Positions 55,460 to 64,000 of a stretch of DNA of 64,000 nt are shown here, one piece after another. This DNA is from JAFAGX01 sp035624215. GTDB taxonomy: Bacteria > Acidobacteriota > Terriglobia > Terriglobales > Acidobacteriaceae. The position numbers were made by a program, and so were the translations under genes. The notes beneath the pieces are model-generated. The model saw nothing but the letters and a program-made list of their open reading frames with translations, was not told the origin of the DNA and did not search any database. The stretch spans positions 1 to 64,000 of the forward strand of contig DASPRY010000053.1 in NCBI GenBank assembly GCA_035624215.1. The letters run 5' to 3'. Position 1 is the first letter of the stretch; every line of letters starts with the position of its first letter.

Positions 55460-56094
55460 ACGTTTGGCAATTTATGCTGCAGAATCACGCGGAAGTGGTG
55501 GAACTGACACTGGAGCACGTCTGGCTGGTCGGAGTCTCGATCCTGCTTGCGGTTGCAGTGGGAATTCCGCTCGGAATCCTGATCACCCGCTGGCCCGCGC
55601 TTAGTAAGCCTGTTCTGGGCAGTGCGAATGTAATTCAGACAATTCCTAGCCTCGCGCTGTTCGGATTCCTTTTGCCTGCGCCCTGGATTGGGGCCCGCGC
55701 CGACCGCCTGGCAATACTCGCTCTTACGCTTTATGCCCTGTTGCCACTCATTCGCAATACCTACGCCGGAATCAAAGCGGTTGACCCGGCAGTCATCGAA
55801 GCCGGACGCGGCATGGGCTTGACGAATGGTCAGCTTCTGCTGCAGGTGGAACTTCCGTTGGCTTTGGGTGTCATCATCGCCGGCGTACGCGTGGCAACGG
55901 TGCTGTTAATTGGGTTGACTACGATTGCTGCCGCGATTGGCGCCGGTGGGCTGGGTGAGTATATCTTTCGTGGACTCGCAATGGTCAACAACGCCGTGAT
56001 CCTGGCGGGCGCTATTCCTGCGGCTGCACTGGCTCTGCTTGCCGATATTGGCTTAGGTTGCTTGCAAAGACGACTAACTCCGCACGCGGCGTGA
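55456..56094 (+). CDS. Osmoprotectant-type ABC transporter permease
   Basis: 212 residues with about six hydrophobic segments. The family coupling region is TYAGIKAVDPAVIEAGRGMG followed by LTNGQLLLQVELPLALGVII. Similar to OpuCB/OpuBB and ProW domains that import glycine betaine, choline or carnitine. Only one permease gene is present; such systems often have two. ATGA overlap with the ATPase gene. Confidence 0.87.
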   Translation: MNVWQFMLQNHAEVVELTLEHVWLVGVSILLAVAVGIPLGILITRWPALSKPVLGSANVIQTIPSLALFGFLLPAPWIGARADRLAILALTLYALLPLIRNTYAGIKAVDPAVIEAGRGMGLTNGQLLLQVELPLALGVIIAGVRVATVLLIGLTTIAAAIGAGGLGEYIFRGLAMVNNAVILAGAIPAAALALLADIGLGCLQRRLTPHAA

Positions 56095-56150
56095 GTTCGC
56101 CCGTTCGCAAATCTCGGTGCCGAGTGCACAGATTCTTCGCTGCGATCACG

Positions 56151-57053
56151 ATGACAATGCCATTTATCGATCGGATGATGTGTCGGCTAACAGCGCTGGT
56201 ATGCTTTTCCGCCCTCCTCGCCTCCTGCGGGCCGTCGCGAGAGAATCGAATCGTAATCGGATCCAAGAATTTCACCGAACAACTCGTACTTGGGGAATTG
56301 TTCGCGCAGCAGATCGAGAAGAAAACTCATCTGCCGGTTGAACGCCGCTTTTACCTGGCCGGCACATATATCTGCCAACAGGCAATTCTTTCAGGACGAA
56401 TCGATATTTATCCGGAGTACAGCGGAACAGCATTGACTGCGGTGCTTAAGGAGAGACCGGAAGGGAACAGGGAAGAAATTTACAACCGGATAAAAGCTGA
56501 ATACGCGAAGCAGTTCGACTTGGTTGTCGGCCCCACGCTCGGCTTTAACGATACCTTTGCCATTGAGATTCGTGGCGAGGACGCACGCCGGCTGAAGCTG
56601 ACCACCATTTCCGAAGCTGCGGCATACACACACCAGTGGCGGCCCGGCTTTGGATACGAGTTCATGGAGCGTCCGGACGGTTACAAGGGCTGGATGAAAA
56701 CCTATGGTCTCCGCTTCGCTGAGGCGCCGCGAATCATGGACCTTGGACTGCTGGATCGGGCACTCAAAGACAAGCAGGTGGACTTGATCGCCGGCAATAT
56801 GACGGACGGACTGATTCCGGCGCTAGATCTCTTTGTGCTCGAAGATGACCGGCTTTATTTCCCGCCCTATGAAGCTGTGCCTATCATTCGTCAGGAGACG
56901 CTGGTACATCATCCTGAACTCAGTGAAGCATTGAATGAGCTTGGCGGAAAAATCTCTGATACCGATATGCGCCGGCTCAATTATGCCGTGGATGGGCAGA
57001 AGCGCGATGTAAAGGAAGTCGTGCACGCATTTATGCTGGAGAAAGGGTTGTGA
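56151..57053 (+). CDS. Osmoprotectant-type ABC transporter binding lipoprotein
   Basis: About 300 residues with a lipoprotein signal (LTALVCFSALLASCGPS; lipobox LLASC). The OpuAC-type binding fold follows: IVIGSKNFTEQLVLGELFAQ, DIYPEYSGTALTAVL and a quaternary-amine-type region. The ATG at 56151 (or 56157) begins the signal peptide; a start at 56058 would add a leader that overlaps the permease gene. Completes the ATPase-permease-binding protein set; likely substrate glycine betaine, choline or a related compound. Confidence 0.87.
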   Translation: MTMPFIDRMMCRLTALVCFSALLASCGPSRENRIVIGSKNFTEQLVLGELFAQQIEKKTHLPVERRFYLAGTYICQQAILSGRIDIYPEYSGTALTAVLKERPEGNREEIYNRIKAEYAKQFDLVVGPTLGFNDTFAIEIRGEDARRLKLTTISEAAAYTHQWRPGFGYEFMERPDGYKGWMKTYGLRFAEAPRIMDLGLLDRALKDKQVDLIAGNMTDGLIPALDLFVLEDDRLYFPPYEAVPIIRQETLVHHPELSEALNELGGKISDTDMRRLNYAVDGQKRDVKEVVHAFMLEKGL

Positions 57054-57098
57054 TCCATCGAGGCCGTGAGCCAATAGCTGAGAGCTATAACCTACGGT

Positions 57099-59534
57099 TC
57101 ACATTAGCCAGATAGCATCGACGTCAACGATAACCCGGGTCCTTGGGATCTTCTGCTGAACAGCACATGCCAGCATGGCGCGCAAAAGGGCATTCAGCTT
57201 TTCCCGGCTGGCTGACTTCAGCACGAAGTGATAGCGGTAATCGCGCTTGAGCCGCAGGATTGGCGCGGCCGCTGGCCCCAGCACGCGAATGTCTTCGTGC
57301 GGCGTTTTTTCGAGCCATCGCCCGAGTGTGCCTGACCACTGCAGCGCCTCATCAAGCTTGTCGCTGTGCACAAGGATGTTCGCCAGGGCGCTGTAGGGCG
57401 GATAACGCATCCAGCTGCGAAACCGCAGCTCTTTTTCGTAAAAGCCCACGAAATCATGCTGCGCCGCGTATTGCACGGCATAATGATCAGGGAAATAATT
57501 CTGCAGAATGACCTTGCCGGGGGTTTTTCCTCGTCCGGCGCGTCCCGCCACTTGCGTGAGCAACTGAAAAGTGCGTTCTGCGGCACGAAAATCTGGAAAA
57601 CCCAGAGCTGCATCCGCTCCCACCACGCCGACCAGCGTGACCCCATGAATATCGTGCCCTTTGGCGATCATCTGCGTGCCAACCAGAAGATCGAGTTCTC
57701 CAGCGTTCAGTGCATTTAGCGCCCGCTCGAAATCTTCCCGGCCGCGCACCGTGTCGCGATCGAGCCGGGCCATGCGTGCCTGAGGAAACATGCCGTGAAG
57801 CAACTCCTCCAGCTTTTCCGATCCCGTTCCGAGGAAATATACGTACTCGCTGCCGCAGTGAACACAAACTTTTGGAACCGCCGCGGTGTAGCCGCAATAG
57901 TGGCATTCCATCCGATGAGAGCGCTTGTGATGGGTTAGAGCAATGGCGCAATTCTTGCACTCGAGCGTCTTCCCACAGGAGCGGCATAGCACCAGTGGCG
58001 AATATCCGCGTCGATTGAGCAGCACCATCACCTGTTCTTTTCGTTCCAGCCGTTGTCTGATCTCCTTCGCCAACCTGCGCGAAATTACCTGCTCGTGCCC
58101 GGTCTCCTGAAATTCCTGCCGCATGTCCACGATTTCGACTTCGGGCAACGGGCGCTGTTCCACGCGGTCCGGCAATTCCAGCAACGTATACTTATTCGCC
58201 TTCGCATTGAAGTACGATTCCAAGGATGGCGTGGCCGAGCCCACCACCACTACTGCCTTTGCCATACTGGCCCGCATTACGGCCACATCGCGGGCGTGGT
58301 AGCGGGGAGTCTCCTCCTGCTTGTAGGAAGCATCCTGCTCTTCATCGACGATGATCAACGCCAGATTTGAAACCGGAGCGAAAACCGCGGACCTGGTGCC
58401 TACTACCAAGCGGGCCTCTCCGCGCTTAATGCAATGCCACTGTTCAGCCCGCTCCTGATCGCTAAGCGCAGAATGAAGGAGGGCCACTTCATCGCCGAAA
58501 GCTTGGTGCAGGTCAGCCGCCACTGCCGGAGTCAACCCAATTTCGGGGACAAGCAGAATTGCCGAACGGCCTGAGTCCAAAACGGCGCGTATCGCTGCCA
58601 GATAAACCGCCGTTTTTCCCGACCCGGTAACGCCGTGGAGCAACACCCCCGAAAATTTGCCGGCATCGACTCGCTTGCGGATTTCGTTCAACGCCGCTTG
58701 TTGAGCAGGACTAAACTGAAAATCCAGCGGTGATGTGCGAGGTTTTGCCCTTGAGACGGCAAATTGTGCCGGCTCTTCCACGATCTCCACGAGTCCACGC
58801 TTCACCAGAGTGGTTAAGGAAGTTCGTGGAAGCGGGAGTGCGTTCAGATCGTCGATGCTGACCTTTCCGCCCGCTGCTGTGAGAGTTTCGATAATCGCTT
58901 CTTGGTTCGCATTCAGCTTACCTTCGCTCCTCTTGAGAACCGCGTGTTTGACTAAACGAGTAGGTTCATGCGCGCCGGACAAGTCATGCCGTTCGATCCA
59001 GCGCTTGCGCACCAGATTGCCCAGCAAAGATTGTGAAGCTCGAGTCGCGGCACGTAAGCTCTCTGCTCGTCCGCCATCGCGTTCTGCCAGGTACTCGAGA
59101 ACTCGAAATTCGGTGAACTGATCATGCGGCGTTTGTCGCGACCGTGCTGAGGAGCCGGACATGCCCGCGAGATGAAGCGCCATTTGTCCTTGTTCGGTAA
59201 TGCGGTAGACAATGCTTCGCTTGAATTCCGCGCTCAGCGGCAACATGGTGCGGAACACTTCACCCAACGGGGCGAGGTAGTAGTTGGCAATCCATCTTCC
59301 GAGTTGGAGCAGATGCTCATCGAGCAGTGGTGCGCTGTCGAGCACGCTCAGGAGGTTCTTGGCTTGGACGTTGGGAACACGATCGTGTAGCTCGATCACA
59401 AGTCCGGAAAGCCGCCGTTGGCGGAAGGGAACCAAAACCCGCCCACCCACTACCGGCTGCATGCCCTCGGGCACACGATAGGTGAACAGGCATTCCAGCG
59501 GAACCGGCAGTGCAACATCGCAGAACTGGGACAT
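57099..59534 (-). CDS. priA: Primosomal protein N' (replication restart helicase)
   Basis: 811 residues. The N-terminal DNA-binding domain begins QFCDVALPVPLECLFTYRVP; helicase Walker A is LLHGVTGSGKTAVYL; DEEQDASYK is motif II. Zinc-binding cysteines appear as CRSCGKTLECKNCAIAL and CHYCG...CVHCGSE. PriA rebuilds replication forks at stalled or recombined sites. Minus strand, alone. Confidence 0.96.
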   Translation of the reverse strand: MSQFCDVALPVPLECLFTYRVPEGMQPVVGGRVLVPFRQRRLSGLVIELHDRVPNVQAKNLLSVLDSAPLLDEHLLQLGRWIANYYLAPLGEVFRTMLPLSAEFKRSIVYRITEQGQMALHLAGMSGSSARSRQTPHDQFTEFRVLEYLAERDGGRAESLRAATRASQSLLGNLVRKRWIERHDLSGAHEPTRLVKHAVLKRSEGKLNANQEAIIETLTAAGGKVSIDDLNALPLPRTSLTTLVKRGLVEIVEEPAQFAVSRAKPRTSPLDFQFSPAQQAALNEIRKRVDAGKFSGVLLHGVTGSGKTAVYLAAIRAVLDSGRSAILLVPEIGLTPAVAADLHQAFGDEVALLHSALSDQERAEQWHCIKRGEARLVVGTRSAVFAPVSNLALIIVDEEQDASYKQEETPRYHARDVAVMRASMAKAVVVVGSATPSLESYFNAKANKYTLLELPDRVEQRPLPEVEIVDMRQEFQETGHEQVISRRLAKEIRQRLERKEQVMVLLNRRGYSPLVLCRSCGKTLECKNCAIALTHHKRSHRMECHYCGYTAAVPKVCVHCGSEYVYFLGTGSEKLEELLHGMFPQARMARLDRDTVRGREDFERALNALNAGELDLLVGTQMIAKGHDIHGVTLVGVVGADAALGFPDFRAAERTFQLLTQVAGRAGRGKTPGKVILQNYFPDHYAVQYAAQHDFVGFYEKELRFRSWMRYPPYSALANILVHSDKLDEALQWSGTLGRWLEKTPHEDIRVLGPAAAPILRLKRDYRYHFVLKSASREKLNALLRAMLACAVQQKIPRTRVIVDVDAIWLM

Positions 59535-59629
59535 ATCACGTAGGAGTGATTTGGTTGCCTACTAGACAGATGCTACCAGTCAAATTGCTCAATGAGCCGA
59601 CTGTGGTAGCCATACCTGGTGCGAGTTAG

Positions 59630-60595
59630 CTACTGATCCGGCGGCTCAGGAGGCTGGACCAGGTCCGGTATAGCGGCGATCACTGCGGGCGATACGGGCT
59701 TGAATTGAAGCTGCTCAATCAGGAACGCGACTCGATCACGTCGCGCTTCGGCATTCAAGGCATGAGGAGCGTCATAAAGTTTGAACCGTTTGGGTTCGCT
59801 GACGACGGATGCGTATTCTTTGTCGCGCTCGGGAGTCAAGAATCGTTCTTGGCTTCCATACTGGAGGAAAACGATAGCGGGGGCAGCATGTGACACGTAC
59901 TTGCCGGCATCGAGCCAGGAATACTGGGCGATGAACGCATCAAATTTTTCCGGGCCGATCTTCTGGCGGTAATCCTGGATTTCTTTTGCTTTTAGAGTAA
60001 CCTCGTCCGACGTAGGTCCGGCCATCAGGACAAAAGCCTTGAAGCGTTTGTCAATTCCGCTGAGAAACGCCCCAACTTCTGCATTGTAGCTATGGCCGAC
60101 ATAGGCCAGGCGCGTGGGATTAACATCAGAACGAGCCAACAGCAGGTCGGCCCCGCGGCGCATGTCGACAATTGCCTGCACGCGATCTGTAACTTGTTGG
60201 TCGCTCAACCAGGAGTTGTCCTCTTTGTGCCCGGGACGGGCAATTGGCCCATCCGGCAGCAACGACACAACACCCGAGGGCGCAACTGCGACCGCCTCCT
60301 CCAGGAATTCCTTGCGATTCATAAACTCCGAACCTGGCATATACCAGTGGCCCCAAATCACAGCAGCGAATGGACCTTTACCATCGGGCACGACCAGGTA
60401 CGCCGGGACGCTCCCGCCTTTGGGACTGATGTACGAAATATCGTGGATGACTACTGTGCCCCGGCGCTCGGTTGCGACCTCCTGAACACCCAGGGGAGCC
60501 TTCTGGTCGTAATCGAAGTGATGCAAAAGATCAGCGTCCTGCGCCAACAACGGGACGACGATGAGCAACCACACAGCAAAACACATCTTTCGCAT
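59630..60595 (-). CDS. Exported alpha/beta hydrolase (dienelactone-hydrolase-like)
   Basis: About 321 residues. A signal peptide (MRKMCFAVWLLIVVPLLAQ) follows a strong GGAGG site; the longer start at 60619 would place the signal internally. The nucleophile elbow is GHSYNAE, after a PAYLVVPDGKGPFAAVIWGH strand. A late His is in YDAPHALN. This is a secreted esterase or acyl-transfer hydrolase of the DLH type. Substrate unknown. Divergent from the cupin gene. Confidence 0.82.
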   Translation of the reverse strand: MRKMCFAVWLLIVVPLLAQDADLLHHFDYDQKAPLGVQEVATERRGTVVIHDISYISPKGGSVPAYLVVPDGKGPFAAVIWGHWYMPGSEFMNRKEFLEEAVAVAPSGVVSLLPDGPIARPGHKEDNSWLSDQQVTDRVQAIVDMRRGADLLLARSDVNPTRLAYVGHSYNAEVGAFLSGIDKRFKAFVLMAGPTSDEVTLKAKEIQDYRQKIGPEKFDAFIAQYSWLDAGKYVSHAAPAIVFLQYGSQERFLTPERDKEYASVVSEPKRFKLYDAPHALNAEARRDRVAFLIEQLQFKPVSPAVIAAIPDLVQPPEPPDQ

Positions 60596-60668
60596 CGTGC
60601 CTCCTCGGAAGGTAATCATAGACTATGTTCGTCGCAAAAGTTGTTGAGAATCAGGCCGCGAAGGTGTC

Positions 60669-60995
60669 ATGAACAGAACCTTCTACCAACTTTCCGAACT
60701 TGAAAAACAGCGCAATCAGACTGGCAAGCCGTATCTCGAGTTTCTGCGCATTCCAGAGATGAGTGCGGGAGTCTATGTCTTGCCCGCGGGTGGCACCGAT
60801 TGGCAATCGCCCCACAAAGAAGACGAGCTTTATTACGTGGTCCGTGGCAAGGCTCGAATGAATATTGGTGCGGAAGACCAGCCGGTCGGAGAAGGCAGTG
60901 TGATCTTCGTTGCATCGGGGATCGAACACCGATTTCATGACATCAGCGAAGAACTGATGGTCCTGGTATTTTTTGCGCCGGCGGAGAGCGCCTAA
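60669..60995 (+). CDS. Cupin domain protein
   Basis: 108 residues, one small beta-barrel cupin. Metal-binding pattern: H in QSPHKEDELYYVVRGKA and second motif GSVIFVASGIEHRFHDI. Such proteins may bind a metal or sugar and can be regulatory or enzymatic. The GNAT gene begins within 80 bases and may be co-transcribed. Confidence 0.85.
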   Translation: MNRTFYQLSELEKQRNQTGKPYLEFLRIPEMSAGVYVLPAGGTDWQSPHKEDELYYVVRGKARMNIGAEDQPVGEGSVIFVASGIEHRFHDISEELMVLVFFAPAESA

Positions 60996-61047
60996 TCTCG
61001 GCGGAGGGATAGGTAATTTCCGCGACGTGTGGGTAACGGTTCTCTGG

Positions 61048-61545
61048 ATGATGAACCTGGCAATGATGGCAATGCGGGCGAAGGATTGGCCGTCGGTGCG
61101 GGAGATTTATGCGGAAGGCATTGCCACGGGGAACGCAACCTTTGAAACCGCCGTGCCGGGATGGGCACGCTGGGACTCTGCCCATCACCAACATTGCCGC
61201 CTCATCGCGAGAGACAGCCAGAGGATTCTCGGATGGGCGGCCCTCAGCCCGGTTTCGAGCCGCCGTGTTTATGCTGGAGTAGCCGAGGTTTCGATTTATG
61301 TAGCCGGCTTGGCACGAGGCAAAGGCGTTGGCAAAGCGCTAATGAAATCTCTGATCGATTGCTCAGAGAAACACGGCATGTGGACGCTGCAGGCGGGCAT
61401 CTTCCCAGAGAACGTTGCTAGCATCGCCCTTCATAAATCCTGCGGATTCCGTGAAGTCGGATTACGCCAGCGCCTTGCTCAATTGGCCGGCAGATGGAGG
61501 GATGTTCTCCTGCTCGAACGGCGCAGTCCGAGCATTGCGAGGTGA
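61048..61545 (+). CDS. GNAT family N-acetyltransferase (phosphinothricin type)
   Basis: 165 residues from a start at 61048; several ATGs between 61048 and 61072 are possible and one at 61063 fits the domain equally well. Fold landmarks: WPSVREIYAEGIATGNATFE, VYAGVAEVSIYVAGLARGKG (acetyl-CoA loop, with A-R-G-K-G-V-G) and NVASIALHKSCGFREVGL. The family includes phosphinothricin and related amine acetyltransferases. Follows the cupin gene. Confidence 0.85.
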   Translation: MMNLAMMAMRAKDWPSVREIYAEGIATGNATFETAVPGWARWDSAHHQHCRLIARDSQRILGWAALSPVSSRRVYAGVAEVSIYVAGLARGKGVGKALMKSLIDCSEKHGMWTLQAGIFPENVASIALHKSCGFREVGLRQRLAQLAGRWRDVLLLERRSPSIAR

Positions 61546-61553
61546 GCCCGCGC

Positions 61554-62336
61554 TTATCTTGCGACTGCCTCTTTTCCGGGAACCCAGTAGGATTCTTCTT
61601 TTAGGAATTCCTTCTCAAACCCGACGCGCCTTAGGATACTCTTAGCATTTTCGATCATCTCGGGGTGCCCACACATGTAAGCGACGGTGTTGGATCCACC
61701 CAGGCCCCACATATCGGCATACTTGCGGATTATGTCGTCGACCCTTCCGGTCTCACCCGTCCATGCCGTATCCTCCCAGGGACGGCTGACGGTAGGCGTG
61801 TATTTGAACCACGACGCCTTCTGCGCGACCCTTTGCAATTCCTCGCAGTAGCCAAACTCGCATGAACGGCTCGCGCCATTGAGCAGAAACAATTTGTGTT
61901 GCCCCGAAAAGCTTCCTGCTTTCCATTGTTGGTAAAGCGTTCGCGTATAACTCACAAACGGTGCCACACCGGTAACTGTACAGATGAGAAGGTGGTTCGT
62001 GCGACCGCTCTCGGTCTGCAACGTAAAACGTCCCTTGGCGGATTTCCGCATGAGTAGCTCATCTCCAGGCTGCAAATTATAAAGGCGGGGAGTCAAATCG
62101 CCTCCCGGGACAAGTTCCAGGAAAAACTCGATTTCACTTTCAAATGGAGCCGAAACAATGGAGTACGGACGCTCCCAACGCTTGTTGTCGGGATCCATCA
62201 CCCCCAAAGTCGCATATTGGCCCGGGCTGAACTGGAAATCGCCATCCACCTTAATGCGAAAAGTCCACAGGCTAGGTCCCAAATCTGCGCGTTGCGTGAT
62301 TTTGGGGTGGTAAAACTTGTCGTCGGACGCGCTCAT
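61554..62336 (-). CDS. fpr: Ferredoxin--NADP reductase, plant/bacterial FPR type
   Basis: 260 residues. FAD-binding RPYSIVSAPFE, GDELLMRKSAKGRFTL and NADP domain ICTVTGVAPFVSYTR with a C-terminal CGHPEMIENAKSIL. It links NADPH with ferredoxin or flavodoxin in the cytoplasm. Convergent with the GNAT gene, 8 bases apart. Confidence 0.9.
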   Translation of the reverse strand: MSASDDKFYHPKITQRADLGPSLWTFRIKVDGDFQFSPGQYATLGVMDPDNKRWERPYSIVSAPFESEIEFFLELVPGGDLTPRLYNLQPGDELLMRKSAKGRFTLQTESGRTNHLLICTVTGVAPFVSYTRTLYQQWKAGSFSGQHKLFLLNGASRSCEFGYCEELQRVAQKASWFKYTPTVSRPWEDTAWTGETGRVDDIIRKYADMWGLGGSNTVAYMCGHPEMIENAKSILRRVGFEKEFLKEESYWVPGKEAVAR

Positions 62337-62374
62337 GCCTTACCTCAAATTCTGGGGAATGCGTGCGCGTCAGT

Positions 62375-63469
62375 TTAGTCTACCGGAGATTGGTCCTTTG
62401 TAGCGACTGACCGACCCTGAACGAAGCTAACGATCTCATCCAGCAACAGCTGCCTGCCGTGCTGGGGCCGATCGAGATGTACGAAGTGGGTGGCATCCGG
62501 AATGACCACAATTGTGGTAACAGTGTGTACCAAGTCCTGCTTCAGCTTGTCTCGGTCGGCGGGGCGAGACCAGAAATCGCGTTCCGAGGCGAGCACAAGA
62601 GTCGGGACATTGATAAACGACGCATCCCACAATTGCCGTCCAGTAGCGAGATAGAAGCTGTCCTCCAGCGCACCATTGGGCGATCGAAAACAAGCTGGAT
62701 TGCGCGTGTTCGCCTCTGGATCGCTTGCCAGAGCCTCGCGCACATAGGCGTCCGCAACTGCCGGGTCTCGCCAGGAGGATTTGTCCTCCGTGGGGATACT
62801 ACGGTTCCATGCTGCGAGCAAAGAATCAGCGGTGTTGCACCGATACGCGCCAATAGCCGGATTTAGACGACCCGGATGAGCCGGGTCTTCCATATCCGAT
62901 CCATGGCCCATCATTGGGTGGGCTACATCTGCCCCGTAGAGCGCATTGAGGAGGATCAGATGGCTCAGTTTGTCGGGATGCAGCGTTGCATAGTACCCTG
63001 CCCACTGAGCGCCAGTAGCCCAACCGAATAGCGAGACCCGGCGCGCACCTGTTCGCTTGCGAATCAAACCCACTGCAGCATCGATGTCATGAACAGCGTC
63101 CACCGACCGCACCAGTGGGGAATGATTTTGCGGAGGTTCTTCCATTTCGGGTGGACGTGTGGACTGGCCATATCCTCGAATATCGATCACGTACGCGCAA
63201 AATCCTTTCTCCGCAAGGTCAGCTGCTAAAGAGCCACCCGGAACCGGAAGATCGAAGGACGCGACCCCGGGGACGCGAGCGCCATGCACCAGCAGAATGG
63301 GGTCGCACGCGCGATGCATGCCGGTGCGCACCTCTCGGACGTGGATGCGAATACCGTCATCAAGGTTCGCAAATAGGTCCTTTCTTGAGACCAATGCTGA
63401 AGCTGGTTTGAGCCAGGAAACGAGCAGAACAAGGCCAATAACTTTTCGAGCCGCGCACGGCATTGCCAA
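62375..63469 (-). CDS. Exported alpha/beta hydrolase-fold protein with atypical nucleophile elbow
   Basis: 364 residues with a signal-like start (KVIGLVLLVSWLKPASA). The fold is seen in PILLVHGARVPG, YVIDIRGYGQS and VVIPDATHFVHLDRP (late His). The nucleophile elbow reads LFGWATGAQWAG: the G-x-S-x-G serine position holds Ala, so an ordinary esterase serine is missing. It may be a non-catalytic hydrolase-fold protein, or use another residue. The codons are clear (gct at the nucleophile position). Confidence 0.75.
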   Translation of the reverse strand: MAMPCAARKVIGLVLLVSWLKPASALVSRKDLFANLDDGIRIHVREVRTGMHRACDPILLVHGARVPGVASFDLPVPGGSLAADLAEKGFCAYVIDIRGYGQSTRPPEMEEPPQNHSPLVRSVDAVHDIDAAVGLIRKRTGARRVSLFGWATGAQWAGYYATLHPDKLSHLILLNALYGADVAHPMMGHGSDMEDPAHPGRLNPAIGAYRCNTADSLLAAWNRSIPTEDKSSWRDPAVADAYVREALASDPEANTRNPACFRSPNGALEDSFYLATGRQLWDASFINVPTLVLASERDFWSRPADRDKLKQDLVHTVTTIVVIPDATHFVHLDRPQHGRQLLLDEIVSFVQGRSVATKDQSPVD

Positions 63470-63563
63470 ATTATATTCAGCCTGGATTCTGATCGCACGG
63501 ATTGAAGATTAGACGGGGGCTCTCATGCCTGTCTTTGTCTCGAAACTCAATGAATCGCGATGT

Positions 63564-64000
63564 CTATTCCGCCATCTTCGCCACGTGTAGATCAAATCCT
63601 GTTCTGGGCAGCAAGGCGGTTAATTCGAATGCCTTGAAACTGTCTCCGGTGATCTCGGTGTGGCGATAAAGACCCGGCTCAGTTTCCACGATTTGTCTGC
63701 GGCCTTCGAAATCCTCCAGAAACTGCTGTGCCGTCTTTAGGTCTGCGCCTCCGTTCCCGGCTCGAGTTACAAAAGCCTCGGCAGCGTAGGAGCGGACGAG
63801 CTTGGGCCAGTATTTCTCCAGCAGGTTGGTGCTGGCAAAGATATCTGCCCAGATGATTTCACCGTTCACGGCCACCACCACTCCGACTGCGTGGCGATCG
63901 CGCAATTGCCCGATCAAGCTCTGATAATCATGCCGAATCGGAGCCGCGACCGAATCCACTTTCTTTTGGACTTCCTCGTTCTGCATGACCTTTGCGTACG
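63564..64000 (-). CDS. DUF6569/ARPP-1-like protein (5' end outside window)
   Basis: At least 144 residues; the frame stays open to the right edge (reading YAKVMQNEEVQKKVD), so the start lies outside. It shows the family block QLRDRHAVGVVVAVNGEIIW, ADIFASTNLLEKYWPKLVRS and YAAEAF. These proteins are associated with ADP-ribosylglycohydrolase/rhodanese-phosphatase contexts, without known activity. The C-terminus is complete. Confidence 0.75.
   Translation of the reverse strand, partial: YAKVMQNEEVQKKVDSVAAPIRHDYQSLIGQLRDRHAVGVVVAVNGEIIWADIFASTNLLEKYWPKLVRSYAAEAFVTRAGNGGADLKTAQQFLEDFEGRRQIVETEPGLYRHTEITGDSFKAFELTALLPRTGFDLHVAKMAE

Overview
The window reads as a moderately GC-rich chromosomal segment of a Gram-negative-type, free-living bacterium, most likely an acidobacterium or close relative. 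This is inferred from gene order (lipid-flippase-like ABC exporter, yicC, gmk, rpoZ, coaBC, type 4 uracil-DNA glycosylase), from several small lineage-type hypothetical proteins, and from the intergenic hairpin repeats; no rRNA or tRNA gene is present to prove it. Genes are dense on both strands. I see no prophage, insertion sequence with a transposase, CRISPR array or replication origin.

Layout. 1-5.5 kb: 5'-truncated tandem glycosyltransferase, MATE exporter, serine hydrolase, small regulator-like protein, single-domain response regulator. 5.7-7.3 kb: a phosphofructokinase with pyrophosphate-type active-site residues and a small exported protein. 7.6-13.4 kb: ABC exporter followed by yicC-gmk-rpoZ-coaBC-udg. 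13.5-18.3 kb: rbfA-nrnA, a small membrane protein, an ArnT-type glycosyltransferase and a GNAT protein. 18.3-24.1 kb (minus): two small membrane proteins, an M24 peptidase, an AlkD-like protein, DUF167, yggS and an OPT transporter. 24.4-28.4 kb: comF, an HNH protein, an exported protein and an M20 peptidase. 28.4-31.3 kb (minus): pqqC-pqqD-pqqE followed by a YdeI-like gene with a frameshifted 5' end. 31.4-43 kb: small hypotheticals, lysS, a lone nuoA, a three-domain acyl-AMP ligase/ACP/acyltransferase, secA and a YXWGXW-repeat protein. 43.1-46.7 kb (minus): murA, murQ and a serine hydrolase coupled to murQ. 46.8-48.8 kb: M48 protease and a flavin reductase. 48.9-54.6 kb: complete coenzyme F420 operon cofG-cofD-cofC-cofE-cofH plus F420:NADPH oxidoreductase. 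54.7-57.1 kb: osmoprotectant-type ABC transporter. 57.1-64 kb: priA, hydrolases, cupin, GNAT, ferredoxin-NADP reductase and a truncated DUF6569/ARPP-1-like gene.

How it fits together. The most distinctive block is the F420 operon: FO synthase in two subunits (CofG, CofH), side-chain assembly (CofC, CofD), glutamylation (CofE) and an F420:NADPH oxidoreductase to charge the cofactor. A perfect 20-bp palindrome lies just upstream of cofG, in the region shared with a divergent flavin-reductase gene. A second redox-cofactor locus, pqqCDE, lacks pqqA and pqqB nearby. The murQ/serine-hydrolase pair points to peptidoglycan recycling.

Recurring noncoding structure: imperfect inverted repeats built from short degenerate words sit just after many stop codons, and one short transposon-like element provides the last codons and the stop of lysS.
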